Shown here one piece after another: positions 9,371-17,400 of a stretch of DNA of 56,318 nt; positions within the stretch are counted from its first letter, which is position 1; each line of letters opens with the position of its first letter. Made by a program: the position numbers and the translations under genes. A model generated the notes under the pieces. It had not been told where the DNA came from and did not search any database. It was given only the letters and a program-made list of their open reading frames with translations. Source of the stretch: Clostridia bacterium. GTDB lineage: Bacteria > Bacillota > Clostridia > Lachnospirales > Lachnospiraceae. The stretch lies in the NCBI GenBank assembly GCA_910575725.1, contig CAJTFE010000026.1, positions 4,388-60,705 on the forward strand. Reading direction: 5' to 3'.

Positions 9371-9735
9371 TGCTTCTCTCCACTTCTGTCTGCTTATTAT
9401 AGCATCTCGCTCTGCTATTATTTCACAATTCAAACAGTTTCATCAGTTACCGCGCAATTCAGACACTTATCCGTATCCAATTGTTGATTTTCTCATATTC
9501 CGCCTCCTTATCCGACAGTTTTTTTGATATTTTGTACAAATATTTTCTAACTCGACACTTTTTCTCTTCACACTTCATATGAATTCTTCCCCAATTTCAA
9601 GACAAATACCCAGACGCAGGCCGTCAGGCCCCTGCCGCAGGAATAAAAAAAACAGGTATGCAACCCGATACCTGTTTCTAACCGCTCCTTTGTATTCCGA
9701 AAGCATACCCACACTTTCGCAAGCGTCTTCTATAT
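9371..9735. other. intergenic region between regulator and tetR
   Basis: It holds the candidate -10 TATAAT of the regulator gene at 9396-9401 (minus; no good -35 at 17 bp) and the tetR terminator at 9645-9682. I looked for a GG-N10-GC sigma-54 promoter and saw none. No credible gene is present. Confidence 0.6.
9645..9682 (-). terminator. terminator after tetR
   Basis: AAACAGGTAT and its complement ATACCTGTTT form a 10-bp stem around a 7-nt loop, followed on the minus strand by a run of eight T. It lies about 55 bp after the tetR stop. Confidence 0.85.
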
Positions 9736-10344
9736 TTACTTTTCTTCGTCCTCTTCTCCCCATTCCCGAATCTCATGGAGCAGCATAGGCATCACCCGGG
9801 AGCTGTATGCCTTCAGCGAATACTCCCCGTTGCAGATGCACCAATCGTAAAGCAGGGCTCGTTCGCAGAGTGCATACAGCTTGGTAATCTCATAGGAAGA
9901 CATGGACGATGTCAGCTCCCCTTTCTGCTGTCCCTCCGACACAATCTCATTCAGCAGCCGGTAATACAGACGGTTCCGATCCAGCAGATGCTTCTCCCCC
10001 CTGGTAATCAGCTGGGACGAGTAAAGAGAGGCCAGAAGCTCCCTGGAAACACTGGTCTCAATCATACCGAAAAGCTCCTGGTTCAGATAGATCAGCTTGT
10101 CAAAGCTGTTCCCCTCCGGCTGGAGCTTTGGCAGAAGCTCTTCGTATTTATCGTCAAAGAGATAAGACAGGGAGCTTAACAGGGCATCCTTCCCTTCAAA
10201 ATAATGATAAAAAGTGCCTTTCGACGTACCGGCCTCCCGTATAATCTCATCTACCGTAGTATCGTCATAGCCCTGCCTGTAAAAAAGCTTCCAGGCCGCC
10301 GTTACAATCTTCTTCTTTGTCAGCTGCTTTTTCTGCTTCGCCAT
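9736..10344 (-). CDS. TetR/AcrR family transcriptional regulator
   Basis: The 202-aa product has a TetR N-terminal DNA-binding domain at about residues 8-55 (KIVTAAWKLFYRQGYDDTTVDEIIREAGTSKG then TFYHYFEGKDALL, the classic recognition-helix signature) and a variable helical ligand-binding C-terminus rich in acidic residues. It is divergent from the methyltransferase gene across 173 bp, so it may control that gene, itself, or an unlinked transporter. No effector can be deduced. Confidence 0.93.
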   Translation of the reverse strand: MAKQKKQLTKKKIVTAAWKLFYRQGYDDTTVDEIIREAGTSKGTFYHYFEGKDALLSSLSYLFDDKYEELLPKLQPEGNSFDKLIYLNQELFGMIETSVSRELLASLYSSQLITRGEKHLLDRNRLYYRLLNEIVSEGQQKGELTSSMSSYEITKLYALCERALLYDWCICNGEYSLKAYSSRVMPMLLHEIREWGEEDEEK

Positions 10345-10387
10345 AACCGCCTCCGCCTGAATTTTGCCTCAAGACCTAAGCCTTGGC

Positions 10388-10416
10388 TTGACGCTTTCTT
10401 TCGTTCTTAGTATAAT
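10388..10416 (+). promoter_or_regulatory. promoter of the methyltransferase gene
   Basis: TTGACG (10388-10393) and TATAAT (10411-10416) are separated by exactly 17 bp, a near-consensus sigma-A promoter. It gives a 95-nt untranslated leader before the ATG at 10518. The site lies in the tetR-facing intergenic region, so TetR control is possible, but no clear palindrome is seen. Confidence 0.8.
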
Positions 10417-10517
10417 ATGGGAGTTTACTGAATGCAAGTACAACACACGGCATTGTTTATAGATACGAAAAGGATGTTACTGTTCATTCCGCGGCCAGTA
10501 ACAAAAGGGGTATACTT

Positions 10518-11393
10518 ATGTGGATAGCAGAAAATTGGAAAGACTATGAAGTACTGGACACTTCACAAGGCGAAAAGCTGGAGCGGTGGGGAAATTATAT
10601 CCTGGTAAGGCCCGACCCCCAGGTCATCTGGGACACCCCCAGAACACACAAAGGATGGAAACAGAAAAACGGCCATTACCACCGCAGCAAAAAAGGCGGC
10701 GGCGAATGGGAATTCTTTCAGCTTCCCCAGCAGTGGAGCATCGGATACAAGACCGATACCCCACAAGCCCTTACCTTCCAGCTAAAGCCCTTCAGCTTCA
10801 AGCACACAGGCCTCTTTCCCGAGCAGGCCGCCAACTGGGACTGGTTCGGCGCAAAGATACGCGCCTGCGGCCGTCCGGTTAAGGTTCTGAATCTCTTTGC
10901 CTACACAGGAGGAGCCACCTTAGCCGCCGCCAAGGCCGGAGCCTCTGTCACCCACGTAGACGCCTCCAAGGGTATGGTAGGCTGGGCCAGGGAAAACGCC
11001 CGGGCCTCCGGTCTGGAAGCAGCCCCTATCCGCTGGATTGTAGATGACTGCGTAAAATTTGTAGAGCGAGAGATACGCCGCGGCAATCATTACGATGCCA
11101 TTATAATGGATCCTCCCTCCTACGGCCGGGGCCCCAAGGGAGAAATCTGGAAAATAGAAGACGCCATTTTCCCACTGATTCAGCTGTGCAGTCAGCTCCT
11201 AAGCAAAGAACCTCTATTCTTCCTGGTCAACTCCTATACCACAGGGCTTGCCCCCGCTGTCCTAACCTACATGCTGGCATCCGCACTAAGGCAGTTCAAC
11301 GGCGCTGTAGATTCCCAGGAAGTAGGACTTCCCGTATCCTCCACCGGTCTCGTACTCCCCTGCGGCGCAAGCGGACGCTGGTCGGCAGGCTAA
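10518..11393 (+). CDS. class I SAM-dependent methyltransferase (RlmI/RlmK-like)
   Basis: The 291-aa protein has a C-terminal Rossmann methyltransferase domain: the SAM-binding VLNLFAYTGGATLAAAKAGA, the acidic VTHVDASKG, and the catalytic-type DPPSYGRGPKGE. These match the COG1092 family, whose members methylate C5 or N2 of 23S rRNA. The N-terminal 100 residues (WGNYILVRPDPQ and following) resemble the RlmI accessory region but no full PUA domain is evident. It stands alone between its own promoter and a terminator. The precise target base is not predictable. Confidence 0.85.
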   Translation: MWIAENWKDYEVLDTSQGEKLERWGNYILVRPDPQVIWDTPRTHKGWKQKNGHYHRSKKGGGEWEFFQLPQQWSIGYKTDTPQALTFQLKPFSFKHTGLFPEQAANWDWFGAKIRACGRPVKVLNLFAYTGGATLAAAKAGASVTHVDASKGMVGWARENARASGLEAAPIRWIVDDCVKFVEREIRRGNHYDAIIMDPPSYGRGPKGEIWKIEDAIFPLIQLCSQLLSKEPLFFLVNSYTTGLAPAVLTYMLASALRQFNGAVDSQEVGLPVSSTGLVLPCGASGRWSAG

Positions 11394-11413
11394 ACTTTCC
11401 AAACTCATAGCAT

Positions 11414-11461
11414 AAAAAACTGCGGCCAGACGCTCCACGAGCCCGCCGCAGTTCTTTTTTT
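11414..11461. terminator. bidirectional terminator
   Basis: AACTGCGGC pairs with GCCGCAGTT around a loop of about 15 nt, with an A-run before and a T-run after. It can end both the methyltransferase gene (plus) and the small membrane protein gene (minus). Confidence 0.85.
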
Positions 11462-11466
11462 ATTCT

Positions 11467-11847
11467 TTAATAATAGTAATAATTAGATTCAAGGCTTTCC
11501 ATAACCCCCACCGCAGCCGCACTCATCACAATCACCAAAACAATCGAGAACACCATCATAATCGCAAAGAAAATGAGATAAGCCTTGAAAAAGTTAGATT
11601 TACTCTTCTTCTCCGTACTGCTGAAGGCCCACACAAACATCATTACAATATTAACACAGGGAATCAGCATAACAAGCATCGAGATCATCCACTCTCCCAT
11701 GCTCATAGGCTCTTCCAGATTATCCTGAGCCGGCTGGTACTGATACTGAAGCTGGGATTGAATACTACTAGTCTGCGGCTGCTGATACTGACTGCCGCCA
11801 TAGGAACCCTGCTCCTGATTCTCAGAATTATTGTACATATCATCCAT
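11467..11847 (-). CDS. small membrane protein with Gln-rich N-terminus
   Basis: The 126-aa product has a polar Gln/Ser/Tyr-rich head (about residues 1-48) and two hydrophobic segments (MGEWMISMLVMLIPCVNIVM and the AYLIFFAIMMVFSIVLVIVM stretch) separated by a short basic loop, ending in a run of Tyr. This resembles small DUF4190- or DUF4870-like membrane proteins but I do not assign a family. The longer frame starts at 11871, but the ATG at 11847 (MDDMYNN) has GGAGG 8 nt upstream. Function unknown. Confidence 0.75.
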   Translation of the reverse strand: MDDMYNNSENQEQGSYGGSQYQQPQTSSIQSQLQYQYQPAQDNLEEPMSMGEWMISMLVMLIPCVNIVMMFVWAFSSTEKKSKSNFFKAYLIFFAIMMVFSIVLVIVMSAAAVGVMESLESNYYYY

Positions 11848-11946
11848 AACATTGCCCTCCTCAAATTCCATCTTAAAATCCTTATATCTTCCGTCTTAGT
11901 GTACCACTTTTCCCCCGCCAATGCAACTCTTTTCCCTCCCCAAAAC

Positions 11947-12339
11947 CTACCACATTAACTCCACCGGAAACCCATTCCTCATCCGATACACATAAAAAAC
12001 CATCATCCCAAAAAGAAGCCCTACAAGCCCCGCCGTAAGCATATGCGGCCTCTTATCCAGCAGATACCGGTTTACCCCAAACATCCCTCCAAGCAAAATC
12101 CAGCCATACACCAAAGGATGAAGCTCCCACGCCTCCCTCAAGCGTCCTGTCAGAACCAGGACAAACGCCCGTGTCATCCCACATCCCGGGCAGGGCAGAT
12201 GCAGCACAATCATCATGGGGCAGAACTGCCCGAAAAGCAAATGAACCGTCACATAATACACGGCAATTCCCAACAAAGCATACCGCAGACTGTACAAATC
12301 CTCTCCCAGACGCTTAAGCCCCTTCTTCACTCTCTCCAT
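11947..12339 (-). CDS. DUF2752 membrane protein
   Basis: The 130-aa protein carries the DUF2752 hallmark CPGCGMTRA near residue 50, preceded by a Cys in FGQFCPMM, and about three hydrophobic segments. The family is widespread in Firmicutes and of unknown function. It is on the same strand as the small Gln-rich membrane protein 99 bp downstream. The ribosome binding site is weak (GGAG region before the ATG). Confidence 0.85.
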   Translation of the reverse strand: MERVKKGLKRLGEDLYSLRYALLGIAVYYVTVHLLFGQFCPMMIVLHLPCPGCGMTRAFVLVLTGRLREAWELHPLVYGWILLGGMFGVNRYLLDKRPHMLTAGLVGLLFGMMVFYVYRMRNGFPVELMW

Positions 12340-12351
12340 TCCTTCAGCTCC

Positions 12352-12388
12352 CTATCAAAAAGAGGGCCGCCTTTTCGGCAGCCCCCTC
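12352..12388 (-). terminator. fba terminator
   Basis: On the minus strand GAGGGGGCTGCC pairs with GGCGGCCCTC around a short AAAA loop, followed by TTTTT. It lies 27 bp after the aldolase stop codon. Confidence 0.85.
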
Positions 12389-12414
12389 TGTCCTTACCTT
12401 GTCTTATTTTTCCT

Positions 12415-13353
12415 TTAAGCTTTGCCTGCGCTGCCCAGTACGTCTTTGATCTTATGAGCAACAACATCCTTTACATTGGCGCGAGCAACAGTCAGATACT
12501 GTCTCGGATCAAAGTAATCCGGATGCTCCTGCATCACCTGGCGGATGCCGGCTGTCAGACCCAGACGCAGGTCAGAGTCAATGTTGATCTTGCAGACAGC
12601 AGATCTTGCCGCCTCACGCAGCTGCTCCTCGGGAACGCCGATAGCATCCTTCAAAGCTCCGCCATTCTCGTTGATGATCTTTACATACTCCTGGGGAACG
12701 GAGGATGCGCCGTGAAGAACGATGGGGAAGCCCGGAATTCTCTGCTCAATCTCATGGAGAATGTCGAAACGAAGCTGGGGCTTTGTTCCTGGTTTGAACT
12801 TGAATGCGCCATGGCTTGTACCAATGGCAATTGCAAGGGAGTCAACGCCGGTCTTGGTAACGAACTCTTCTACCTCATCAGGCTGTGTATAGGAAGAATC
12901 CTCGTCGGATACATTCACATCATCCTCGATTCCAGCCAGCTTGCCAAGCTCAGCCTCTACCACTGCACCGTGAGCATGGGCGTACTCAACAACCTTCTTT
13001 GTAATTTCAATATTCTCCTCAAAGGCATACTTGGAAGCATCAATCATAACAGAGGAAAAACCGCCGTCTACACAGGACTTGCAGATCTCAAAATCTGCGC
13101 CGTGATCCAGATGCAGAGCAATCGGGATGTTCGGATTCTCAATGATCGCTGCCTCAACCAACTTGGTCAGATACGTATGGTTTGCATACTTCCTGGCTCC
13201 TGCGGATACCTGCAGGATAATGGGGGAGTTCAACTCGCCGGCTGCCTCTGTGATAGCCTGTACGATCTCCATGTTGTTCACATTGAAAGCGCCGATTGCA
13301 TAGCCGCCTTCGTATGCTTTCTTAAACATTTCCGTTGTTGTTACTAAAGCCAT
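12415..13353 (-). CDS. fba: class II fructose-bisphosphate aldolase
   Basis: The 312-aa cytoplasmic, zinc-dependent enzyme cleaves fructose-1,6-bisphosphate in glycolysis. Visible are the active site HLDHGADF (catalytic Asp83, zinc His84), EAELGKLAG with the second metal site, AIGTSHGAFKF, and VLHGASSVP with NINIDSD-like KINIDSDLR phosphate binding. The open frame has five extra codons, but ATG 13353 (MALVTTTEMF) has GAGGA 8 nt upstream and matches family starts. It is flanked by its own promoter and terminator, so it is monocistronic. As no GatY/KbaY is in the window, it might also serve with GatZ on tagatose-1,6-bisphosphate; that is inference. Confidence 0.95.
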   Translation of the reverse strand: MALVTTTEMFKKAYEGGYAIGAFNVNNMEIVQAITEAAGELNSPIILQVSAGARKYANHTYLTKLVEAAIIENPNIPIALHLDHGADFEICKSCVDGGFSSVMIDASKYAFEENIEITKKVVEYAHAHGAVVEAELGKLAGIEDDVNVSDEDSSYTQPDEVEEFVTKTGVDSLAIAIGTSHGAFKFKPGTKPQLRFDILHEIEQRIPGFPIVLHGASSVPQEYVKIINENGGALKDAIGVPEEQLREAARSAVCKINIDSDLRLGLTAGIRQVMQEHPDYFDPRQYLTVARANVKDVVAHKIKDVLGSAGKA

Positions 13354-13396
13354 TGTCATCATCCTCACTTTTTATAAAATTTTAACGGTTATGATC

Positions 13397-13425
13397 AGTA
13401 TACTACAAACCGTAAAAATCATCAA
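13397..13425 (-). promoter_or_regulatory. fba promoter
   Basis: The minus strand shows TTGATG (13420-13425) and TATACT (13397-13402) with a 17-bp spacer, 44 bp before the start codon. This fits a strong housekeeping promoter. Confidence 0.8.
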
Positions 13426-13553
13426 TGTAGAATTCATTTTTTTTGCAAAACCTTCTGGACTTCCCCTCTACTTTGTGATACGTTGTTTAATAGGCATAAG
13501 ATTCTCTGCCAAATTTGCTTAACATGATAAATTACAGAATAAAGGAGATTTCT

Positions 13554-14963
13554 ATGGGTGGATTTTTTGGAGTTGCTTCCAAAAGCGATTGTTTATTTGA
13601 CTTATTTTTCGGAGTAGATTACCACTCCCATCTGGGAACCAGACGAGGCGGCATGGCCGTGTACGGAGAGGAAAAAGGCTTTGACCGCGCCATCCACAAC
13701 ATTGAAAACACACCGTTCCGAACAAAATTTGATAAAGATATGCGTGAGATGAAGGGCTATCTGGGTATCGGCTGTATCTCGGACTATGAGCCGCAGCCTC
13801 TCATTGTCCGCTCCCACCACGGCACCTTTGCCATCACAACCGTCGGCCGTATCAACAATACCGATGAAATCACAGATTTGATCTGCAAAAACGGACACGC
13901 TCATTTTCTGGAGATGAGCGGCGGAGACATCAACCCTACCGAACTGGTAGCCTCTGTCATCAACCAGAAAGAAAACCTGATTGAGGGCATCCAATATGCC
14001 CAGGATCTTATCAACGGTTCCATGACTTTCCTGATTATGACTCCCAAGGGAATCTATGCAGCCCGGGATAAGATGGGACGCACCCCTGTGGTGATCGGCC
14101 AGAAGGAAGACGCCTGCTGCGTATCCTTCGAAGACTTTGCCTACTTGAATCTAGGCTACTCAAGCTATAAGGAGCTTGGCCCCGGCGAGATTGTGGTTCT
14201 CACTCCGGAGGGGGTAAAGACACTGGCGCAGCCGGGAAAGGATATGAAAATCTGCACCTTTCTCTGGGTTTATTACGGCTACCCCTCCAGCTCCTACCAG
14301 GGCATCAGCGTAGAGCAGATGCGCTATAACTGCGGTGCCAAGATGGCAGAAAGAGACAATGTGAAGCCTGATACGGTAGCCGGCGTTCCCGATTCCGGAA
14401 TCGCCCATGCCATAGGCTACTCCAATGCATCGGGGATCCCCTTTACCCGGCCTTTTATCAAATACACGCCCACCTGGCCCCGTTCCTTCATGCCCACCAT
14501 TCAGAGCAAGCGGAATCTGATTGCCAAGATGAAGCTTCTGCCTGTCCACGAGCTTATTGACGGCAAGAGCCTGCTGCTCATTGACGATTCCATTGTACGG
14601 GGCACACAGCTTGGAGAGACTACAGAGTTCCTCTATCAGAGCGGCGCAAAGGAGGTTCATATCCGGCCTGCCTGTCCGCCCATTCTCTACGGCTGCAAGT
14701 ATCTCAACTTCTCCCGCTCCTCCTCCGAGATGGATCTCATCGCCCGAAGGGTGATTGAAAAGCTAGAGGGAGGACCTGTGACAGATGAAGTATTAAAGGA
14801 ATATGCTGACCCCGAATCAGAGAAATACGAACAGATGCTGGAAGAAATCTGCAGGCAGTTAAATTTCACATCCCTTCGTTACAACCGCCTGGATGATATG
14901 ATTGAATCCACGGGCCTTCCGGCCGAAAAGCTCTGTACCTACTGTTGGAACGGAAAAGAATAA
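13554..14963 (+). CDS. PurF-like amidophosphoribosyltransferase without the N-terminal catalytic Cys
   Basis: The 469-aa product has the two-domain PurF layout: an N-terminal Ntn glutaminase-like domain (SHLGTRRGGMAVYG, TFAITTVGRINN) and a C-terminal phosphoribosyltransferase domain with the PRPP motif LLLIDDSIVRGTQLGE. Cysteines in CPPILYGC and LCTYC fit the FeS cluster of Bacillus/clostridial PurF. The nucleophile Cys that must follow Met1 is Gly (MGGFFGV). The start is secure: AAAGGAGA lies 6 nt before ATG 13554. So glutamine hydrolysis by the usual mechanism is not expected. It may use ammonia, or be a regulator or a paralog with another job. It is not in a pur operon. Confidence 0.85.
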   Translation: MGGFFGVASKSDCLFDLFFGVDYHSHLGTRRGGMAVYGEEKGFDRAIHNIENTPFRTKFDKDMREMKGYLGIGCISDYEPQPLIVRSHHGTFAITTVGRINNTDEITDLICKNGHAHFLEMSGGDINPTELVASVINQKENLIEGIQYAQDLINGSMTFLIMTPKGIYAARDKMGRTPVVIGQKEDACCVSFEDFAYLNLGYSSYKELGPGEIVVLTPEGVKTLAQPGKDMKICTFLWVYYGYPSSSYQGISVEQMRYNCGAKMAERDNVKPDTVAGVPDSGIAHAIGYSNASGIPFTRPFIKYTPTWPRSFMPTIQSKRNLIAKMKLLPVHELIDGKSLLLIDDSIVRGTQLGETTEFLYQSGAKEVHIRPACPPILYGCKYLNFSRSSSEMDLIARRVIEKLEGGPVTDEVLKEYADPESEKYEQMLEEICRQLNFTSLRYNRLDDMIESTGLPAEKLCTYCWNGKE

Positions 14964-15026
14964 GAATCCATGATTCTTCTTTGAAAATCCCGTTCAAAGC
15001 GGCTTAATTGTAATATTTTTCCAAAA

Positions 15027-15075
15027 CAAAAAGGGATTTCATTCACCTTTACAGGCTTTCTGAAATCCCTCTTTA
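15027..15075. terminator. bidirectional terminator
   Basis: AAAGGGATTTCA and TGAAATCCCTCTTT form a stem around an approximately 18-nt loop, with A- and T-rich flanks, between the converging PurF-like gene and the PTS IID gene. Confidence 0.75.
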
Positions 15076-15108
15076 AATTACAAAAATTTGTTTCTATTTT
15101 TCTGTGTC

Positions 15109-15912
15109 CTACAGAATTCCCAGGAAGGAAAGTGCAATGGACAGAACAAAGGTGATTACAATCAGCACTACCGGGCTGACCTTTTTGTTCTTAAGGAAGT
15201 AGTACATTAAGAATACATATCCGATGGATAAGATATTCGGGAAGATCTTGTCAAAGAAATCCGCCTGCAGGGCAACCGTCTTTGCTTCATTTACCACGAT
15301 CTCCGTCTGTACGCTGATGCTTACATAGGAAGCAATCAGTCCGCCGATTACGGTACAGCCAAGAACCGTAGCTGCCTTTGCCAGAACCTCGGATATATCT
15401 GTAATCTGCGCCACTGCCTTTACACCCAGGTTATACCCCAAGCGGGTCCAGAACCATCTCATAATAAAGATTGCCAGGTATACCAGGAAGAAGATGATGG
15501 GGCCCATTACGCTTCCTTCCATGGCCATGGAGGAACAGATACCTGCCACGATGGGAAGGAGGGTGAACCAGAAAATAGCGTCGCCGATACCGGCCAGGGG
15601 CGCAAACAGGGCAACCTTCAGACCCTTGATAATGCTGCGGTCCGAATGTGACTCTTCCATGGAAATCAAAAGTCCCATAAGGAACCCCACCAGATTGGGA
15701 TGGGTATTGATGAATTCCAGGTTATCCGTCATGGCTGCGGACAGGCCGGCCTTATCATCCTTATAAATCTTCTTAAGCGCCGGAAGCTGTGCCTGCAGAA
15801 AGCCGCAGGACTGCATTCTCTCATAATTGAAGCCCGCCTGCAGGAGCACGGAATGAAGCGCCAGCTTATTAATATCTTTTTTTGTTAAAACCTTATTTTC
15901 ATTAGATGCCAT
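15109..15912 (-). CDS. PTS IID subunit, N-acetylgalactosamine-type
   Basis: The 267-aa mannose-family IID has the conserved LLQAGFNYERMQSCGFL, GFLMGLLISMEE and LFAPLAGIGDAIFWF segments and C-terminal hydrophobic helices. The open frame reaches 15999, but ATG 15912 has GGAGG close upstream, overlaps the IIC stop by 11 bp, and gives the usual length. It is the last gene of the IIB-IIC-IID operon. Assignment to GalNAc rests on the neighbouring agaS, nagA and gatZ genes. Confidence 0.92.
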   Translation of the reverse strand: MASNENKVLTKKDINKLALHSVLLQAGFNYERMQSCGFLQAQLPALKKIYKDDKAGLSAAMTDNLEFINTHPNLVGFLMGLLISMEESHSDRSIIKGLKVALFAPLAGIGDAIFWFTLLPIVAGICSSMAMEGSVMGPIIFFLVYLAIFIMRWFWTRLGYNLGVKAVAQITDISEVLAKAATVLGCTVIGGLIASYVSISVQTEIVVNEAKTVALQADFFDKIFPNILSIGYVFLMYYFLKNKKVSPVVLIVITFVLSIALSFLGIL

Positions 15913-16693
15913 CCTCTTCGCCCTCCTCTGCCATATTTTGAACTGATGCATTTGCCTTTGTGCTTTTCTCAATATTGTATACAAACAAAGCCAAAGCAAC
16001 GCCTACTACTGCGATGGGCAGCAGATTGGAGTAATCCAGGAAGCAGGCGATTACGAATCCGATAAGCAGGTAGGGAACAAATTCTCCCTTTAACATAACC
16101 TTTAACAGCATTGCAAATCCTACTGCCGGAAGGATTCCGCCGGCTACCTCGAAGCCATGGGTCAGCCATGCAGGAAGAATCTCTACGAAGGTCTTCATGG
16201 CATCCTGCGCAACATAGGCGCAGAGGAATACTACAAGTCCGTACAAAAGCGCAATAATCGCAGTACAAGTCATATTAATCTTCACGATCTTGGCCGTGTC
16301 TGCTTCCTCAGCTGCCTTATCCGCACCCTTCATAAAGAAAGAGAAGGTGGAGTAGCAGAAGAGAATGATGTACTGCATCAGAAAGCTGAAGGGCAGCGCA
16401 AGCGCCATGGCGCCTGAAGCCTCAGTCTTTGTGGTATATGCAATCACCGTGGACATAACGCCCGCCAGAACCGGGTTGGGAGGCTGGGTTCCGCCTGCCG
16501 GCGTCAGTCCTGCGAATGCAAGCTCTGTAATACCGCCGGTTAAAAGGCCGAGCTGCACGTCTCCCAGAATCACGCCTGTCAGAGTACTTACGATAATGGG
16601 CCGGAAAATAAACAAGCCCTCCAGCCAGAAGTCCACACCTACAATAATTGCCATAATTGCCAGGCCAATGCCCTGCATCAATGTAATTTCCAT
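15902..16693 (-). CDS. PTS IIC subunit, N-acetylgalactosamine-type
   Basis: This 263-aa integral membrane subunit has the EIIC-sorbose signatures GLFIFRPIIVSTLTGVILGD, QLGLLTGGITELAFAGLTPAGG and PPNPVLAGVMSTVIAY, closest in style to AgaC/AgaW. It has an acidic C-terminal tail. It sits 22 bp after IIB and overlaps IID. It forms the substrate-selective channel for a hexosamine. Confidence 0.92.
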   Translation of the reverse strand: MEITLMQGIGLAIMAIIVGVDFWLEGLFIFRPIIVSTLTGVILGDVQLGLLTGGITELAFAGLTPAGGTQPPNPVLAGVMSTVIAYTTKTEASGAMALALPFSFLMQYIILFCYSTFSFFMKGADKAAEEADTAKIVKINMTCTAIIALLYGLVVFLCAYVAQDAMKTFVEILPAWLTHGFEVAGGILPAVGFAMLLKVMLKGEFVPYLLIGFVIACFLDYSNLLPIAVVGVALALFVYNIEKSTKANASVQNMAEEGEEDGI

Positions 16694-16715
16694 AAATAGT
16701 GTTCCTTTCTCTCGT

Positions 16716-17189
16716 CTAAATTTCCTTGATACGCTCCTTTATGTCACCAGGCACATCCTGGATATATAAATCAACTCCCGCGTCCCGAATGGCTTTTAAA
16801 TCTGCAAGGTCTGCGTCATCTACGTACACTTTTTTACTAATCTGATGCTTTCCCTGTGAAAAATGCATGTTGCCCACATTCACTTCCTTAATGGGCACAC
16901 CTCCTTCAATGAGCCTGCGCACATCCTTCGGTGTCTTGCAGACAATAAAAATCTTCTGACGCTCCGCCGCTTTATGAATCACATCAATGGTCTTCTGAAT
17001 TGTAAAGAACCGGACTCCCGCTCCTGACGACTTGGCCGTTGCCGTCATAAGCTGCTGCATCAGCTCGTTTTCCGATGTCTCGTCATCGGCTACAAGTATC
17101 AGATTGGCCCCCAGCGTCATCGTCCATGTAACGCCAACCTGTCCGTGTATTAAGCGATTGTCAATTCTTGTCAAAACAATGTTGGGCAT
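16716..17189 (-). CDS. PTS IIB subunit, N-acetylgalactosamine-type
   Basis: The 157-aa cytoplasmic EIIB has phospho-His15 in TRIDNRLIHGQV and the family block VNVGNMHFSQGKHQISKKV. This block is typical of the AgaB/AgaV and hyaluronan-disaccharide IIB group. It is the first gene of the operon, with GGAGGG before the ATG. A TATAAT on the minus strand at about 17245-17250 lacks a good -35, consistent with an activator-dependent promoter facing the divergent AraC gene. Confidence 0.92.
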   Translation of the reverse strand: MPNIVLTRIDNRLIHGQVGVTWTMTLGANLILVADDETSENELMQQLMTATAKSSGAGVRFFTIQKTIDVIHKAAERQKIFIVCKTPKDVRRLIEGGVPIKEVNVGNMHFSQGKHQISKKVYVDDADLADLKAIRDAGVDLYIQDVPGDIKERIKEI

Positions 17190-17348
17190 TTTGCTCCCTC
17201 CTTATAAAATTTATGATTCTTTTTGGAAATTTCCTATAGCGTGTTATTATTATAACCGTAATTCCCTGCTAAGTATTTATAATAATTAGTAATCTTCTTA
17301 TTATTTTTATGTTTCTTTACTGTTTTTTTATAAATATTTAATATTTTG

Positions 17349-17377
17349 TAGACACCTTTCACAAAAGCCTGTATAAT
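17349..17377 (+). promoter_or_regulatory. promoter of the AraC-family regulator gene
   Basis: TAGACA (17349-17354) and TATAAT (17372-17377) are spaced by 17 bp, and GGAGG precedes the ATG at 17401. The 211-bp region 17190-17400 is very AT-rich and holds both divergent promoters. Confidence 0.7.
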
Positions 17378-17400
17378 ATTTTCGTTATGGAGGTCAAAAT

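Noticed and set aside
9425..9520. Nine-codon ORF with good ribosome binding site and possible sigma-54 promoter before the LevR-type gene
   Set aside because: The peptide is too short to support, and the candidate -24 element lacks GG at the right spacing.
17270..17300. Copy of the agaS-nagA dyad in the AraC/IIB intergenic region
   Set aside because: Only a short AT-rich similarity (ACTAAT) is shared, which is expected by chance in such sequence.
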